Assembly: GCF_014650555.1 (NCBI RefSeq)
Contig: NZ_BMVE01000012.1
Location: forward strand, 186,001 to 250,000
From: Streptomyces goshikiensis
Lineage (GTDB): Bacteria > Actinomycetota > Actinomycetes > Streptomycetales > Streptomycetaceae
Reading direction: 5' to 3'
Length of the DNA stretch: 64,000 bases
Shown here piece after piece: positions 54,336 through 63,155 of the stretch (position 1 is its first letter; every line of letters begins with the position of its first letter). A model generated the notes under the pieces. It saw nothing but the letters and a program-made list of their open reading frames with translations, had not been told where the DNA came from and ran no database searches. The translations under genes were made by a program, and so were the position numbers.

Positions 54336-55386
54336 CGTAGCAGATGACGGCCATGACGACGAGGACGGCCGGGTACCCGTAGGTCCAGTGGAGCTCCGGC
54401 ATGTGGTCGAAGTTCATGCCGTAGACGCCGCAGACCATCGTCGGCACGGCGACGATCGCGGCCCATGCCGTGATCTTGCGCATGTCCTCGTTCTGGGCGA
54501 CGGTCACCTGCGCGAGGTGCGCCTGAAGGATCGAGTCGAGCAGCGCGTCGTACGCGCCGATCTGCTCCGTGGCACGGGTCAGGTGGTCCGCGACGTCGCG
54601 GAAGTACGTACGGATCTCCGGCGGGATGACCGGTATCGGCTGCGTGGCCAGCTGCTGGAGCGGCCGGGCCAGCGGGGCCACCGCCCGGCGCAGTTCCAGG
54701 AGTTCGCGCTTGAGCTGGTAGATCCGGCCGGCGTCACCGCGGCCGCCGTACTCGCTGAACACGGCGGTCTCGACGGCGTCTATGTCGTTCTGCACGGCGT
54801 CCGTGACGGCCATGTAGTCGTCCACGACGTGGTCGGCCATCGCGTGCAGCACGGCGGCCGGTCCCTTGGTGAGCTGCTCCGGCGAGGCTTCGAGTTCCTC
54901 ACGGACCGGGCCGAGGGTGCCGCGGCCGCCGTGCCGGATCGTGATGACGAAGTCCTCGCCGATGAAGGCCATCAGCTCGCCGGTCTCCACCACCTCGCTG
55001 GTCGCCGTCAGCTCCTCGTGCTCGACGTAGCGGACGGTCTTGAAGACGGAGAACAGGGTGTCGTCGTAGCGCTCCACCTTCGGCCGCTGGTGCGCGTTGA
55101 CCGCGTCCTCGACGGCGAGCGGGTGCAGCCCGAACAGCGCGGCGAGCCCGGCGATCTCCTCCTGCGAGGGCTCGTGCAGGCCGATCCAGACGAACCCCTC
55201 GCCCGTCTTGCGGACCCTGCGCAGCGCTTCCTCGACCTCGGCGCAGCCCTCCTGCCGTACGCCCTCGTGGTAGACCACGCAGTTGACCACCGCACTGCCG
55301 AGCGGGGAACGGGCCGGGTGGCTGAGGTCGACGGCCCGCCGGTAGCCGCGGCTCACGGCCCGGCGGAGATTGCTGAACATGGACAA
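54298..55386 (-). CDS. corA: CorA family magnesium/cobalt transporter
   Basis: 362 aa from TTG 55386 (ATG 55380 is the alternative; the AAGGGA site fits the TTG better). Cytoplasmic alpha/beta domain, long stalk helices (AVTDAVQNDIDAVETAVFSE), two C-terminal membrane helices with the signature YGMNF between them (CGVYGMNFDHMPELHW). Forms pentameric Mg/Co channels. Ends inside the convergent methyltransferase gene. Confidence 0.93.
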   Translation of the reverse strand: MSMFSNLRRAVSRGYRRAVDLSHPARSPLGSAVVNCVVYHEGVRQEGCAEVEEALRRVRKTGEGFVWIGLHEPSQEEIAGLAALFGLHPLAVEDAVNAHQRPKVERYDDTLFSVFKTVRYVEHEELTATSEVVETGELMAFIGEDFVITIRHGGRGTLGPVREELEASPEQLTKGPAAVLHAMADHVVDDYMAVTDAVQNDIDAVETAVFSEYGGRGDAGRIYQLKRELLELRRAVAPLARPLQQLATQPIPVIPPEIRTYFRDVADHLTRATEQIGAYDALLDSILQAHLAQVTVAQNEDMRKITAWAAIVAVPTMVCGVYGMNFDHMPELHWTYGYPAVLVVMAVICYVIHRGFRRNGWL

Positions 55387-55462
55387 CGCGGTATTCCCTT
55401 CGGCGGATCACCGGCCAGTCTGCCACCGCCGCCGATCCGCCCCCGCCAGGCGGGCCGGTCCG

Positions 55463-56005
55463 CTACGCGGGCCTCGCGAGCGGCGCCGCACCGAAGGACA
55501 CGTCGAAGCGGTCGCACCAGATGGCGACGCTGGTGTACTCGGACACGTCCAGCCCGGCCGGGATCTCGTAGTTCTGGTCGCCCTTGTTGCCCTTGAGCTT
55601 GCCCAGGCTGACGTGCTTGCCGTCGTCGAAGACGCGCCAGCCGGCCACGCCCTCCTTGACCGGGGCGTCGGTCAGCCACACCCGCAGGTCGGGGCCGTTG
55701 CTGGTGTCGAGGCCCTCCAGGCGCAGGGTGTACGAGCCGTCGCCGAGGCGGATCACCTTCGCGGTGCCGGAGGTGGCGTGCTCATGGCTGATCAGCGATC
55801 CCTCGGCCACGGTACGGGGCGCCTCGCCCGCCGGCCCGGCGGCCGCGGGCGCCGAGGCGCCCGGCAGGGCCTCCGTCACGGTCGCGTCCTGCCACAGCTT
55901 CCACGGCTGGAACCAGTACGTCCCGACTCCCAGCACGATCACGGCCGTACCCAGCAGCGCCCACCGCCACTTGCCCCGCACCCACACCACGACGACCATC
56001 CCCAT
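55463..56005 (-). CDS. DM13 domain-containing membrane-anchored protein
   Basis: 180 aa. One N-terminal membrane segment (about 14-32, WALLGTAVIVLGVGTYWF), then a DM13 domain: HEHATSGTAKVIRLGDGSYT, LRLEGLDTSNGPDLRVWLTD, KGNKGDQNYEIPAGLDVSEY and SVAIWCDRFDVSFG. DM13 domains are proposed to act in extracytoplasmic redox chemistry with a conserved Cys, present here in the IWCDRF turn. Function in this protein is unknown. Confidence 0.88.
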   Translation of the reverse strand: MGMVVVVWVRGKWRWALLGTAVIVLGVGTYWFQPWKLWQDATVTEALPGASAPAAAGPAGEAPRTVAEGSLISHEHATSGTAKVIRLGDGSYTLRLEGLDTSNGPDLRVWLTDAPVKEGVAGWRVFDDGKHVSLGKLKGNKGDQNYEIPAGLDVSEYTSVAIWCDRFDVSFGAAPLARPA

Positions 56006-56122
56006 TTCACACGTGCTCGCACCGGCCGCGCCGGCGTCACCCCATCCAACCCCCTGCGGCCGCCCTCCCCCACCCCCGAACCGATGACGAAACCCTTACG
56101 TCGCTCCGGGGGGCGCCGCGCG

Positions 56123-56518
56123 TCAGGGGCGGTCGACGAACACGCTGGTCGACTTCACCCGCGCCGTGGCCCGCGCGCCCACGGCCAGACCGAGTTCCTC
56201 GACCGCCTCCCGCGTCAGCAGCGACACGATGCGGTGCGGCCCCGCCTGGATCTCCACCTGGGCGTCGACCGTGCCGAGCTTCACGGCGGTGACGATCCCG
56301 GGGAAGGCGTTGCGCGCCGAGGTGTACGGGGCTTCGTCCTCGCCCTCCGCGCCCTCCTGCGCGGCCTGGACGCAGAACGCCGCGAGGTCGGGCCCGTCGA
56401 CCATCCGCCGGGTGCCTTCCCGTCGGGTCGGGAACCGCTCCGCGTCGGCCCAGCGCCGGGCCGTGTCAACGCTGACGCCGAGCAGCCGCGCCGCCTGGCC
56501 GATCGTGTAGGACTCCAT
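56123..56518 (-). CDS. Small HTH plus TOBE-domain regulator (molybdate-binding type)
   Basis: 131 aa. Residues 1-55 are an excisionase/MerR-type helix-turn-helix (YTIGQAARLLGVSVDTARRW). Residues about 65-131 form a single TOBE/Mop domain (SARNAFPGIVTAVKLGTVDA, QVEIQAGPHRIVSLLTREAV). This HTH-TOBE architecture is found in molybdate-responsive regulators and molbindin-like proteins. No molybdate transport genes are next to it. Confidence 0.87.
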   Translation of the reverse strand: MESYTIGQAARLLGVSVDTARRWADAERFPTRREGTRRMVDGPDLAAFCVQAAQEGAEGEDEAPYTSARNAFPGIVTAVKLGTVDAQVEIQAGPHRIVSLLTREAVEELGLAVGARATARVKSTSVFVDRP

Positions 56519-56558
56519 GGCGGAAAGCCTAGCTCCGCACCGGTCCGCGGCAGGCGGC

Positions 56559-57458
56559 CTACACGTTGAGCGCGGCCACCTGGAGCGCCTCGACGGCCGC
56601 CCGGATCGAGGGCCGGCGGTCCGCGTCCGCGCGCCAGACGACGTACACGTGGCGGCGCACCGCGTCGCACACCGGCAGCAGCCGGACCCCCGCCGGGACC
56701 GGGCCGCGCCCGAGCCGGGGCGTCACGCACACCCCGAGCCCGGCCTCGACGAAGGCCAGCTGGGTGTGGTGCTCCTCGGCGATGTGCGCGATGCGCGGCT
56801 CGATGCCGGTGCCGCGCAGGGTGGAGACGAGCCACTCGTGGCAGAACTGGCCCTCGTTCCAGGAGATCCAGTCGTCCTCGGCGAATTCGGCGAGGCTGAT
56901 CCGGTCGCGGTCGGCCAGCCGGTGGCCGGCCGGCACCGCGATGTCGCAGGAGTCTTCGAGCAGGTGCGCCCGCGTCAGCTCCGCCGGCACCGGCATCCGC
57001 TTGTTGTGCCAGTCGATGGCGAGGGCCAGGTCGAGGTCCCCGCGGACGACGGCCGCCATGCTCTCCCCCGGCTCCTGCTCCCTTGCGAGGGACCGCAGTT
57101 CGGGGTGCGCGGCGCGCAGCGCGGTCAGCGCCCCCGGCAGCAGCCCGCGCATGGCGGTCGGGAAGGCCGCGATCCTCAACTCACCTACGGCACAACCCCG
57201 TTGGGCCTCCACATCGGCCTGGGCCAGCTCCACCTGGGAGAGGATCCGGGCCGCGTGATCGGCGAGCAGGCGCCCGGCGTCGGTGAGCCGGACGCCGCGC
57301 CCGTTCTTGGCGAGCAGCGGCTGGCCGATCTCCCTCTCCAGCTTGGCCATCTGCTGGGACACGGCGGAGGTGGTGACGTGGAGGCCCTCCGCCGCACCGC
57401 TGACCGAGCCGTGGCGGGCGAGGGCGTCGAGGGTGCGCAGCCGCTCCAGGTTCAACAT
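56559..57458 (-). CDS. LysR family transcriptional regulator
   Basis: 299 aa. Winged helix-turn-helix in residues 1-60 (LRTLDALARHGSVSGAAEGL, TTSAVSQQMAKLEREIGQPL) and a type-2 periplasmic-binding-like effector domain. Divergent from the EamA exporter with 74 bp between, the usual LysR set-up, so it should control that gene and itself. Effector unknown. Confidence 0.93.
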   Translation of the reverse strand: MLNLERLRTLDALARHGSVSGAAEGLHVTTSAVSQQMAKLEREIGQPLLAKNGRGVRLTDAGRLLADHAARILSQVELAQADVEAQRGCAVGELRIAAFPTAMRGLLPGALTALRAAHPELRSLAREQEPGESMAAVVRGDLDLALAIDWHNKRMPVPAELTRAHLLEDSCDIAVPAGHRLADRDRISLAEFAEDDWISWNEGQFCHEWLVSTLRGTGIEPRIAHIAEEHHTQLAFVEAGLGVCVTPRLGRGPVPAGVRLLPVCDAVRRHVYVVWRADADRRPSIRAAVEALQVAALNV

Positions 57459-57532
57459 GTAAGCGATGCTACGCCGTCCCCACCATGAAGTCTCGCTTGT
57501 TCTACGAGGTTGAAGGTCGCAAAGTTAGCTCC

Positions 57533-58516
57533 ATGAGCGCACCCGCCACCCCACGCCCCACCCTCTCCACGCCGGCCCCCGCCGCCCCTGCCGCCCCTGC
57601 CGCCACCGCCATCTCCGCCCGGCCCACCGGCCTGGACTGGCGGCTGCGCTTCGCGCTCCTCTCGATCATCTGGGGCTTCAGCTTTCTCCTGATCAAGGTC
57701 GGCACCGAGGCGTACGCACCGTTCCAAGTCGCCCTCGGCCGGGTCTTCTTCGGCGCGCTCGCCCTGCTGACCGTGCTCCTGGTCCGCCGCGAGGGCCTCC
57801 CGCGCGGCCGCCGCACCTGGGCGCACCTCACGGTGGCGGCGCTGCTCCTGAACACCGCCCCGTTCTCGCTGTTCGCGTACGCGGAGCTCAGCATCCCGTC
57901 GAGCCTGGCGGGCATCTGCAACGCGACCTCGCCGCTGTGGGGGATGGCGCTCTCGCTGGTCGCGCTCTCCGAGGACCGGCCGACGCGGCGCCGCTTCGCC
58001 GGCCTGGGCCTGGGCTTCATCGGCGTGCTGACGGTGCTCGGCGCCTGGCAGGGCTTCTCCGGCGTGGACGCCAAGGGCACCGCGCTGGCCCTGCTGGCCT
58101 CGCTCTGCTACCCGATCGGCTGGATCTACGTCCGCCGCACGCTGGCGTCGACGCCGGGCTCGCCGGTGGCGCTGACCGGCGCCCAGCTGCTGGTCTCGAC
58201 GCTCCAACTGCTCCTGGTCAGCTCCCTCTTCACCTCGGCCCCGACCTCGTTCCCGCTGTGGCCCACCCTGTCGGTCATCGCCCTGGGCGCACTGGGCACG
58301 GGCATGGCCCTGCAGATGCAGTACGGCCTGGTCACCGAGGTCGGCCCGACGACCGCCCAGATGGTCACGTACTTCATCCCGGTGATCGCCACCACGGCGG
58401 GCGTCGCGCTCCTCGGCGAACAGCTCCACTGGAACACCCCGGTCGGCGCGGCCATCGTCCTCATCGGCGCCGCCCTCACCCAGGCCCGCCGCGCATCCGG
58501 CCCCGCCGACGCCTGA
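57533..58516 (+). CDS. EamA/DMT family exporter
   Basis: 327 aa from ATG 57533. Ten-helix drug/metabolite transporter of two EamA repeats: LLSIIWGFSFLLIKVGTEAY, AELSIPSSLAGICNATSPLW, and GEQLHWNTPVGAAIVLIGAA. The first 30 residues are an Ala/Pro-rich leader (TPAPAAPAAPAATA). No convincing Shine-Dalgarno; the divergent LysR gene is its probable regulator. Confidence 0.9.
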   Translation: MSAPATPRPTLSTPAPAAPAAPAATAISARPTGLDWRLRFALLSIIWGFSFLLIKVGTEAYAPFQVALGRVFFGALALLTVLLVRREGLPRGRRTWAHLTVAALLLNTAPFSLFAYAELSIPSSLAGICNATSPLWGMALSLVALSEDRPTRRRFAGLGLGFIGVLTVLGAWQGFSGVDAKGTALALLASLCYPIGWIYVRRTLASTPGSPVALTGAQLLVSTLQLLLVSSLFTSAPTSFPLWPTLSVIALGALGTGMALQMQYGLVTEVGPTTAQMVTYFIPVIATTAGVALLGEQLHWNTPVGAAIVLIGAALTQARRASGPADA

Positions 58517-58535
58517 GGCGCGGGGGCGCGGGGCG

Positions 58536-58552
58536 CGGGGGCCTGGCCCCCG
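58536..58552. terminator. Short hairpin between EamA and MocR genes
   Basis: CGGGGGC and GCCCCCG around CTG, 19 bp after the EamA stop. It could stop both convergent transcripts. Confidence 0.4.
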
Positions 58553-58592
58553 ACGACGACGCCGCACCGCCCCCGCACCCACCGCCGCACCC

Positions 58593-59924
58593 TCAGCCCA
58601 CCCGCCCCCCGCCCACCGGCCCCACGGCGGAGCCCACCGCCTCCGCGAGCTCCTCGATCTCCCCCGCCCCGACCCCGGACACCGTGATCCGGATCCCGGG
58701 CCCGGAGTCCACCCGGAACCTCGCCCCGGCCGCCACCGCCCATCCGGCGGCCAGCAGCCGCGTCACCGCCCCCGTCTCGTCCCCCACCGGCACCCACACG
58801 TTCATCCCGCTCCGCCCATACGCCGCGACCCCCCGCCGCGCCAGCGCCGCGACCAGCCCGTCCCGCCGCTCCCCGTACGAGCGCGCCACCGCCGCCCGGT
58901 CCACGGCCCCCGACTCCCACAGCTCCACCACCACGTCCTGGAGGAGCCGGCTCACCCAACCCGGGCCCAGCCGCTGCCGCCCCCGTACCCGGTCCATCGT
59001 CACGGCATCGCCCGTCAGCACCGCGACCCGCAGGTCCGGCCCGTACGCCTTGGCCACGGAGCGGACCAGCGCCCAGTGCCGGGTCACTCCGCCCAGGGAG
59101 CACAGGGGCAGGTCGACGATGCCGTGCCCGTGGTCGTCGTCGACCACCAGCGTCTGCGGGTACCGCTCCAGCAGCGCCCGCAGCTCCCCGGCCCGGCCCG
59201 CGCCGACCGCCGCGCCGGTCGGGTTCTGGGCCCGCGCCGTCACCACCAGGGCCCGCGCCCCCTCGGCCAGCGCCCGCGCCACCGCCTCGACGACCGGCCC
59301 GTCGTCGTCCACGGCGACCGGCAGCACCCGTAGCCCCAGCGCCGCCGCCAGGTCCAGCACGCTCCCCCAGCCCGGGTCCTCGACCGCCACCGCGTCCCCC
59401 GGCCTCAGGTGCGCGACCAGCACCCGCTCGATCCCGTCGAGAGCGCCCGAGGTCACGCCCACCGGCCCGGCCGGCACCCCGTCCGCGTCGAAGTCGGCCC
59501 GGGCCCGGCGCGCCAGCTCCGGGGCCACCGGGTCGGCCCCGTACAGCACAGGCTCCCGCGCGCAGCGCCGCGCGGCCGCGGCCATGGCCCCGTCCAGCGA
59601 GGGCAGCAGCGACACGTCGGGATTGCCCGCCGCGAGGTCCCGTACGCCCTCCGGCACCGGCATGCGCAGCGCGTCGCGCGGAGCGCTGGCCGGCCGCGCC
59701 CGGACCCGGCTGCCGCGCCGCCCGTCCGTCTCGATGACCCCGCGCTCCCGCAGGGTCCGGTACGCGGCGGCGACGGTGTTCGGGTTCACCCCGAGCTCCA
59801 CGGCCAGCTCCCGCATGGGCGGCAGCAGCGCTCCGGGCGCGAGCGCGCCCGATCCCACGCCCGCTTCGACACTGGCCGCGATATCCGATGCGCGGCGCCC
59901 AACGATCCGATAGTCTCCTAGCAC
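58593..59924 (-). CDS. MocR/PdxR-type regulator: GntR HTH fused to aminotransferase domain
   Basis: 443 aa from GTG 59924. GntR winged helix in residues 1-75 (LPPMRELAVELGVNPNTVAA); the rest is a fold-type I aminotransferase with NPTG at 234-237 and a Lys at 292 in VRSVAKAYGPDLRV, where PLP would bind. MocR proteins use PLP as effector. The target is probably the divergent flavin-oxidase-like gene; direct repeats lie at its own start codon. Confidence 0.92.
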   Translation of the reverse strand: MLGDYRIVGRRASDIAASVEAGVGSGALAPGALLPPMRELAVELGVNPNTVAAAYRTLRERGVIETDGRRGSRVRARPASAPRDALRMPVPEGVRDLAAGNPDVSLLPSLDGAMAAAARRCAREPVLYGADPVAPELARRARADFDADGVPAGPVGVTSGALDGIERVLVAHLRPGDAVAVEDPGWGSVLDLAAALGLRVLPVAVDDDGPVVEAVARALAEGARALVVTARAQNPTGAAVGAGRAGELRALLERYPQTLVVDDDHGHGIVDLPLCSLGGVTRHWALVRSVAKAYGPDLRVAVLTGDAVTMDRVRGRQRLGPGWVSRLLQDVVVELWESGAVDRAAVARSYGERRDGLVAALARRGVAAYGRSGMNVWVPVGDETGAVTRLLAAGWAVAAGARFRVDSGPGIRITVSGVGAGEIEELAEAVGSAVGPVGGGRVG

Positions 59925-59948
59925 AAAGACAAGTATGCACTAGTACAA
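59918..59948. promoter_or_regulatory. Two direct repeats CTAGYACAA, candidate MocR binding site
   Basis: CTAGCACAA (59918-59926) and CTAGTACAA (59940-59948) are 22 bp apart, two helical turns, in the 35-bp divergent gap. The first overlaps the regulator's start codon. MocR regulators typically bind such direct repeats. Confidence 0.5.
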
Positions 59949-59959
59949 CGGAGTCCGCC

Positions 59960-60664
59960 ATGGCCGCGACGACCGAGACGACGACGAACGCGCGACGGGC
60001 GACAACCCCCGGCGCCGCCTACGAGCCCACCGACCGCACCGTCCCCAGCCGCTCCCGCGAGCGGGCGCGCTACGACCGCGAGACGGTGCACTCGATACTC
60101 GACCAGGCCTACCTCTGCCACCTCGGTTTCATCCGCGACGGCGCGCCCGTGGTCCTCCCGACCCTCTTCGGCCGGGTCGGCGAGCGCCTCTACCTCCACG
60201 GCTCCACCGGCTCCCGCCCCCTCCTCGCCACCGCCAAGGCCGATCCGGGCCTGCCCGTGTGCGTGACGGTGACGCACGTCGACGGCCTGGTGCTGGCCCG
60301 CTCGGCCTTCCACCACTCGCTCAACTACCGCTCGGTCGTCGTGCACGGCACCGCCCACCAGGTCACGGACGAGGCCGAGCGCCGGCTGGCCCTGAACGCC
60401 CTGGTCGACCAGGTCGTGCCGGGCCGCTCGGCCGACTCCCGGCCCGCCGACGCCAAGGAGCTCGCGGCCACCGCCGTGATCCGGCTGGACCTCACCGAGG
60501 TGTCCGCGAAGATCCGTACCGGCGGGCCGAACGACGACCCCGAGGACCTGGACCTGCCGTTCTGGTCGGGCGTGGTCCCGGTCGCCCCGGCGTACGGAAC
60601 CCCGGTCCCGGCCGCCGACCTGGCCCCCGGCATCGCCGCCCCGGACTACCTCGCGGCGCTCTGA
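59960..60664 (+). CDS. Pyridoxamine 5'-phosphate oxidase-like flavin protein
   Basis: 234 aa from ATG 59960. Split-barrel FMN-binding fold of the PNPOx-like type: YLCHLGFIRDGAPVVLPTLF, GERLYLHGSTGSRPLLATAK, YRSVVVHGTAHQVTD. These small oxidases bind FMN or heme; the link with a PLP-sensing MocR regulator suggests a vitamin B6-related reaction, by inference. Confidence 0.88.
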   Translation: MAATTETTTNARRATTPGAAYEPTDRTVPSRSRERARYDRETVHSILDQAYLCHLGFIRDGAPVVLPTLFGRVGERLYLHGSTGSRPLLATAKADPGLPVCVTVTHVDGLVLARSAFHHSLNYRSVVVHGTAHQVTDEAERRLALNALVDQVVPGRSADSRPADAKELAATAVIRLDLTEVSAKIRTGGPNDDPEDLDLPFWSGVVPVAPAYGTPVPAADLAPGIAAPDYLAAL

Positions 60665-61605
60665 ACCGCCCGGGCGGGCCGCACCCGCGGCCCGTCCGCC
60701 GGGCGCCGCGCCTCGGCGGCGATCAGCGCGCCCACCGCGGTCAGCAGCAGTACGGTGCCCAGCACCACGGCACCGGTCAGCCGCTCCCCCAGCAGCAGAA
60801 CGGCGATCACGGCCGCGCTCACCGGCTCGATCAGCATGATCACGGACACCGTGGCGGCCCGCACCGAGGCGGCTCCGGTGAAGTAGAGCGCGTACGCGAG
60901 GGCCGTCGGCACAGTGGCGACGTACACCAGCAGCCAGACCACCCGCCCGAGCTCGGCGGTGTGCGGCAGCAGCCCCTCCACCACCGCGAACGGCAGCAGG
61001 CACACCGCGCCCACCGCGGTCGACCACACGGTGGTCACCAGCGGATCCCCGCCCGCCCCGCGCTGCCCGAGCCAGCGCGCCCGCAGGGTCATCCCCGCGT
61101 ATCCGGCGGCCGACAGCAACGCCCACCCCACGCCGAGGGGCCGCACCTCGCCGCCCCCGCTGCCCAGCACCAGCACGGCCAGCCCGGCGAGGGCCCCGCC
61201 GACGGCGACGGCCCCGCCCGCACCGAGCCGCTCACCCATCCAGCGCCGCGCCCCGAGCGCGATCAGCACCGGCCCGGCGCCCAGGGTCACCACTGTCCCG
61301 ACCGCGAGGCCGGTCTCCTGCACGGCGGCGAAATAGGCGGCCTGGAACAGGGTGAACATCAACCCCGTGGTGACCAGCGAACCCACCGAAGGCCGCACCG
61401 CCCGCCGCGGCCGACGGCGCACGGCGAGCACCCCGAGCAGCACCACCAGCCCGCCGGCGCAGCGCCAGAAGGTGAGGGAGAGCGGCCCGAGGTCACTGGC
61501 CAGGAAGAGCAGGGAAGCCGCCGCTCCGGCGGTGCCCCAGGCGGTACCGGCGATGACGAGGTACAGCAGACTGCGCCCGGAAGAAGCGGGCGATTGGTTC
61601 AACAC
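60646..61605 (-). CDS. EamA/DMT family transporter
   Basis: 319 aa. Two EamA repeats, ten helices: LLYLVIAGTAWGTAGAAASL, GLMFTLFQAAYFAAVQETGL, and VSVIMLIEPVSAAVIAVLLL with the conserved EP turn. RhtA/YdcZ-like exporter with unknown substrate. It ends 19 bp inside the convergent flavin-protein gene. A short upstream ORF with a hairpin (61667-61753) may control it by attenuation. Confidence 0.9.
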   Translation of the reverse strand: MLNQSPASSGRSLLYLVIAGTAWGTAGAAASLLFLASDLGPLSLTFWRCAGGLVVLLGVLAVRRRPRRAVRPSVGSLVTTGLMFTLFQAAYFAAVQETGLAVGTVVTLGAGPVLIALGARRWMGERLGAGGAVAVGGALAGLAVLVLGSGGGEVRPLGVGWALLSAAGYAGMTLRARWLGQRGAGGDPLVTTVWSTAVGAVCLLPFAVVEGLLPHTAELGRVVWLLVYVATVPTALAYALYFTGAASVRAATVSVIMLIEPVSAAVIAVLLLGERLTGAVVLGTVLLLTAVGALIAAEARRPADGPRVRPARAVQSAAR

Positions 61606-61666
61606 GTGTGTCTCCGCGCATGCGTGAAGGAAAGAGGAGTCATCGCATCGCGGGCAGCGCGAACCC

Positions 61667-61684
61667 GCCCGGGAACACCCGGGC
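61667..61684 (-). promoter_or_regulatory. Hairpin in the 5' leader of the EamA gene, possible attenuator
   Basis: GCCCGGG-AACA-CCCGGGC, 33 bp after the leader-ORF stop and 60 bp before the transporter start on the minus strand. Confidence 0.4.
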
Positions 61685-61717
61685 CCGGGTCTCGTACGAG
61701 GGGGCCTGCCGCCCGCG

Positions 61718-61753
61718 CTAGGCGGCGGGAGGCGGAAGCACGGTCAAACGCAT
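61718..61753 (-). CDS. Putative leader peptide MRLTVLPPPAA
   Basis: 11 codons from ATG 61753 to TAG, with GGTGG about eight bases upstream. It precedes a hairpin and the EamA exporter. Short Pro/Arg leader ORFs of this kind can sense translation speed. It is too short to prove by sequence alone. Confidence 0.35.
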   Translation of the reverse strand: MRLTVLPPPAA

Positions 61754-61805
61754 GTCCGCCACCCTACGGCCTCCCCGCCACCCAAACCACCCCAAGCCCC
61801 ACCGA

Positions 61806-61950
61806 CCCCTCCCCGCAGGTCAGCCGGTACGCCAGCCCCCACCAACCCGCCGCCCGGCAACGGACCGACGCCCCACCGGGCCCCTCCCCGCAGGTCACGC
61901 TTGTACGCCAACCCCCACACACCCGACACGAGCCAACGGACCGGACGCCC
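61806..61950. repeat. Direct repeat, two diverged copies 75 bp apart
   Basis: Both copies begin CCCCTCCCCGCAGGTCA and end CAACGGACCG plus GACGCCCC (61806-61874, 61881-61949). Alignment by eye gives about 75 percent identity with small gaps. No coding signal. Confidence 0.6.
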
Positions 61951-61966
61951 CCCCCGACCCCCAGGC

Positions 61967-62974
61967 CTAAGCCCTCACCCGATCCGCCTCCGCCGACTCA
62001 CCCGGCTCCACCACACCCACCACATCCACCACACCCACCAGCTCCACCGGACCCCCCGGTCCCCCCGCACCACCGGACCGCGAGGACTGGGCGATGAACG
62101 CCCCGCCCAGCACCAGCCCACCGCCCACGATCTGCCAGGTCGAGAGGTGCTCGCCCAGCAGCACCCACGCCAGCACCGTCGCGATGACCGCCTCAAGGCA
62201 GGCCACCACCCCGGCCACCTGCGGCGAAAGCCTGCGCACCGAGACCACCCCGGTCAGGTACGCGAAGACGGTGGCGATCAGCACCACCCAGGCCAGCAGC
62301 ACCCCCGCGGGCACCGAAAGGCCACCCATCGCGGCCTGCCCGCCCAGCACCTGCCAGTCGATCTCCCAGGGCCGGGCGATCACGGTCATCACCAGCGTGC
62401 CGACGATCATTCCGTACGCGATCACGCCGAGCGGGTCGGGGACGTCGTCCCCGTCGGTGCCCTGGTCGGCGAAGACGAAGTAGCAGGCCTGGCAGCAGGC
62501 GGCGGCGAGGCCGAGCAGCACGCCGAGCGGGTCCAGGCTCAGCCCGGCCCAGATCTCCACCACGCACGCCAGACCCACGACGGCCACCGCCGCCCCGGCC
62601 GCGGCCGCCCGCGTGACGGGCTTGCGCTGGACGAACCGGATGTAGCCGAGCAGCAGGGCCGGGCCCAGGTACTCCAGCAGCAGGGCCACGCCCACGGGGA
62701 TCCGGGACAGGGAGGCGAAGTAGAAGGCCTGCACACCGGCTACGGCGACGAGCCCGAAGCCGGCCAGCAGCAGCGGTTTGCGGCGGACCAGATCGCGGTG
62801 GCGCCAGGCCAGCGGGGACAGCACGAGAGCCGCCCCGGCCACCCTGAGCCACACCATGTGCAGCGGGTCCAGCCCCGCCTCGATCAGCGGCTTCGCCGCG
62901 ACTCCCGAACCACCGAACGCACACGCCGAGACGAGGGCGAGGCCCAGTCCGGCGTTCTTCCCTGACGCTTGCAT
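61967..62974 (-). CDS. EamA family transporter (RhtA-like)
   Basis: 335 aa from ATG 62974. Ten helices in two repeats: LGLALVSACAFGGSGVAAKP, GVALLLEYLGPALLLGYIRF, CCQACYFVFADQGTDGDDVP and SPQVAGVVACLEAVIATVLA. After the last helix there is a Gly/Pro/Val tail (GGAGGPGGPVELVGVVDVVG) that is unusual. It probably exports amino acids or related metabolites. Separate from the next EamA gene by the repeat-bearing gap. Confidence 0.9.
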   Translation of the reverse strand: MQASGKNAGLGLALVSACAFGGSGVAAKPLIEAGLDPLHMVWLRVAGAALVLSPLAWRHRDLVRRKPLLLAGFGLVAVAGVQAFYFASLSRIPVGVALLLEYLGPALLLGYIRFVQRKPVTRAAAAGAAVAVVGLACVVEIWAGLSLDPLGVLLGLAAACCQACYFVFADQGTDGDDVPDPLGVIAYGMIVGTLVMTVIARPWEIDWQVLGGQAAMGGLSVPAGVLLAWVVLIATVFAYLTGVVSVRRLSPQVAGVVACLEAVIATVLAWVLLGEHLSTWQIVGGGLVLGGAFIAQSSRSGGAGGPGGPVELVGVVDVVGVVEPGESAEADRVRA

Positions 62975-63155
62975 CCGGCCATCATGACAGGGCCGGTCAG
63001 TACCGTCACGGGTGTGACACCTGTTGAGACGGACTCGATACCGCCCTGACCGGCGCACACGGACCCCGCGCACTTCTGACAGGTCGTCAGTATTGAATGT
63101 TCCGGCCCCCGGGGCTACGTTCCGCCGCACGTACCCGACGAGAAGGGGTGGCCGC

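Larger units (their letters stand above)
61606..61966. other. Intergenic region upstream of an EamA gene, with direct repeats
   Basis: 361 bp. Contains the 11-codon leader ORF (61718-61753), a hairpin (61667-61684) and two direct repeats of about 70 bp (starting 61806 and 61881). No other gene is supported. Confidence 0.5.
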
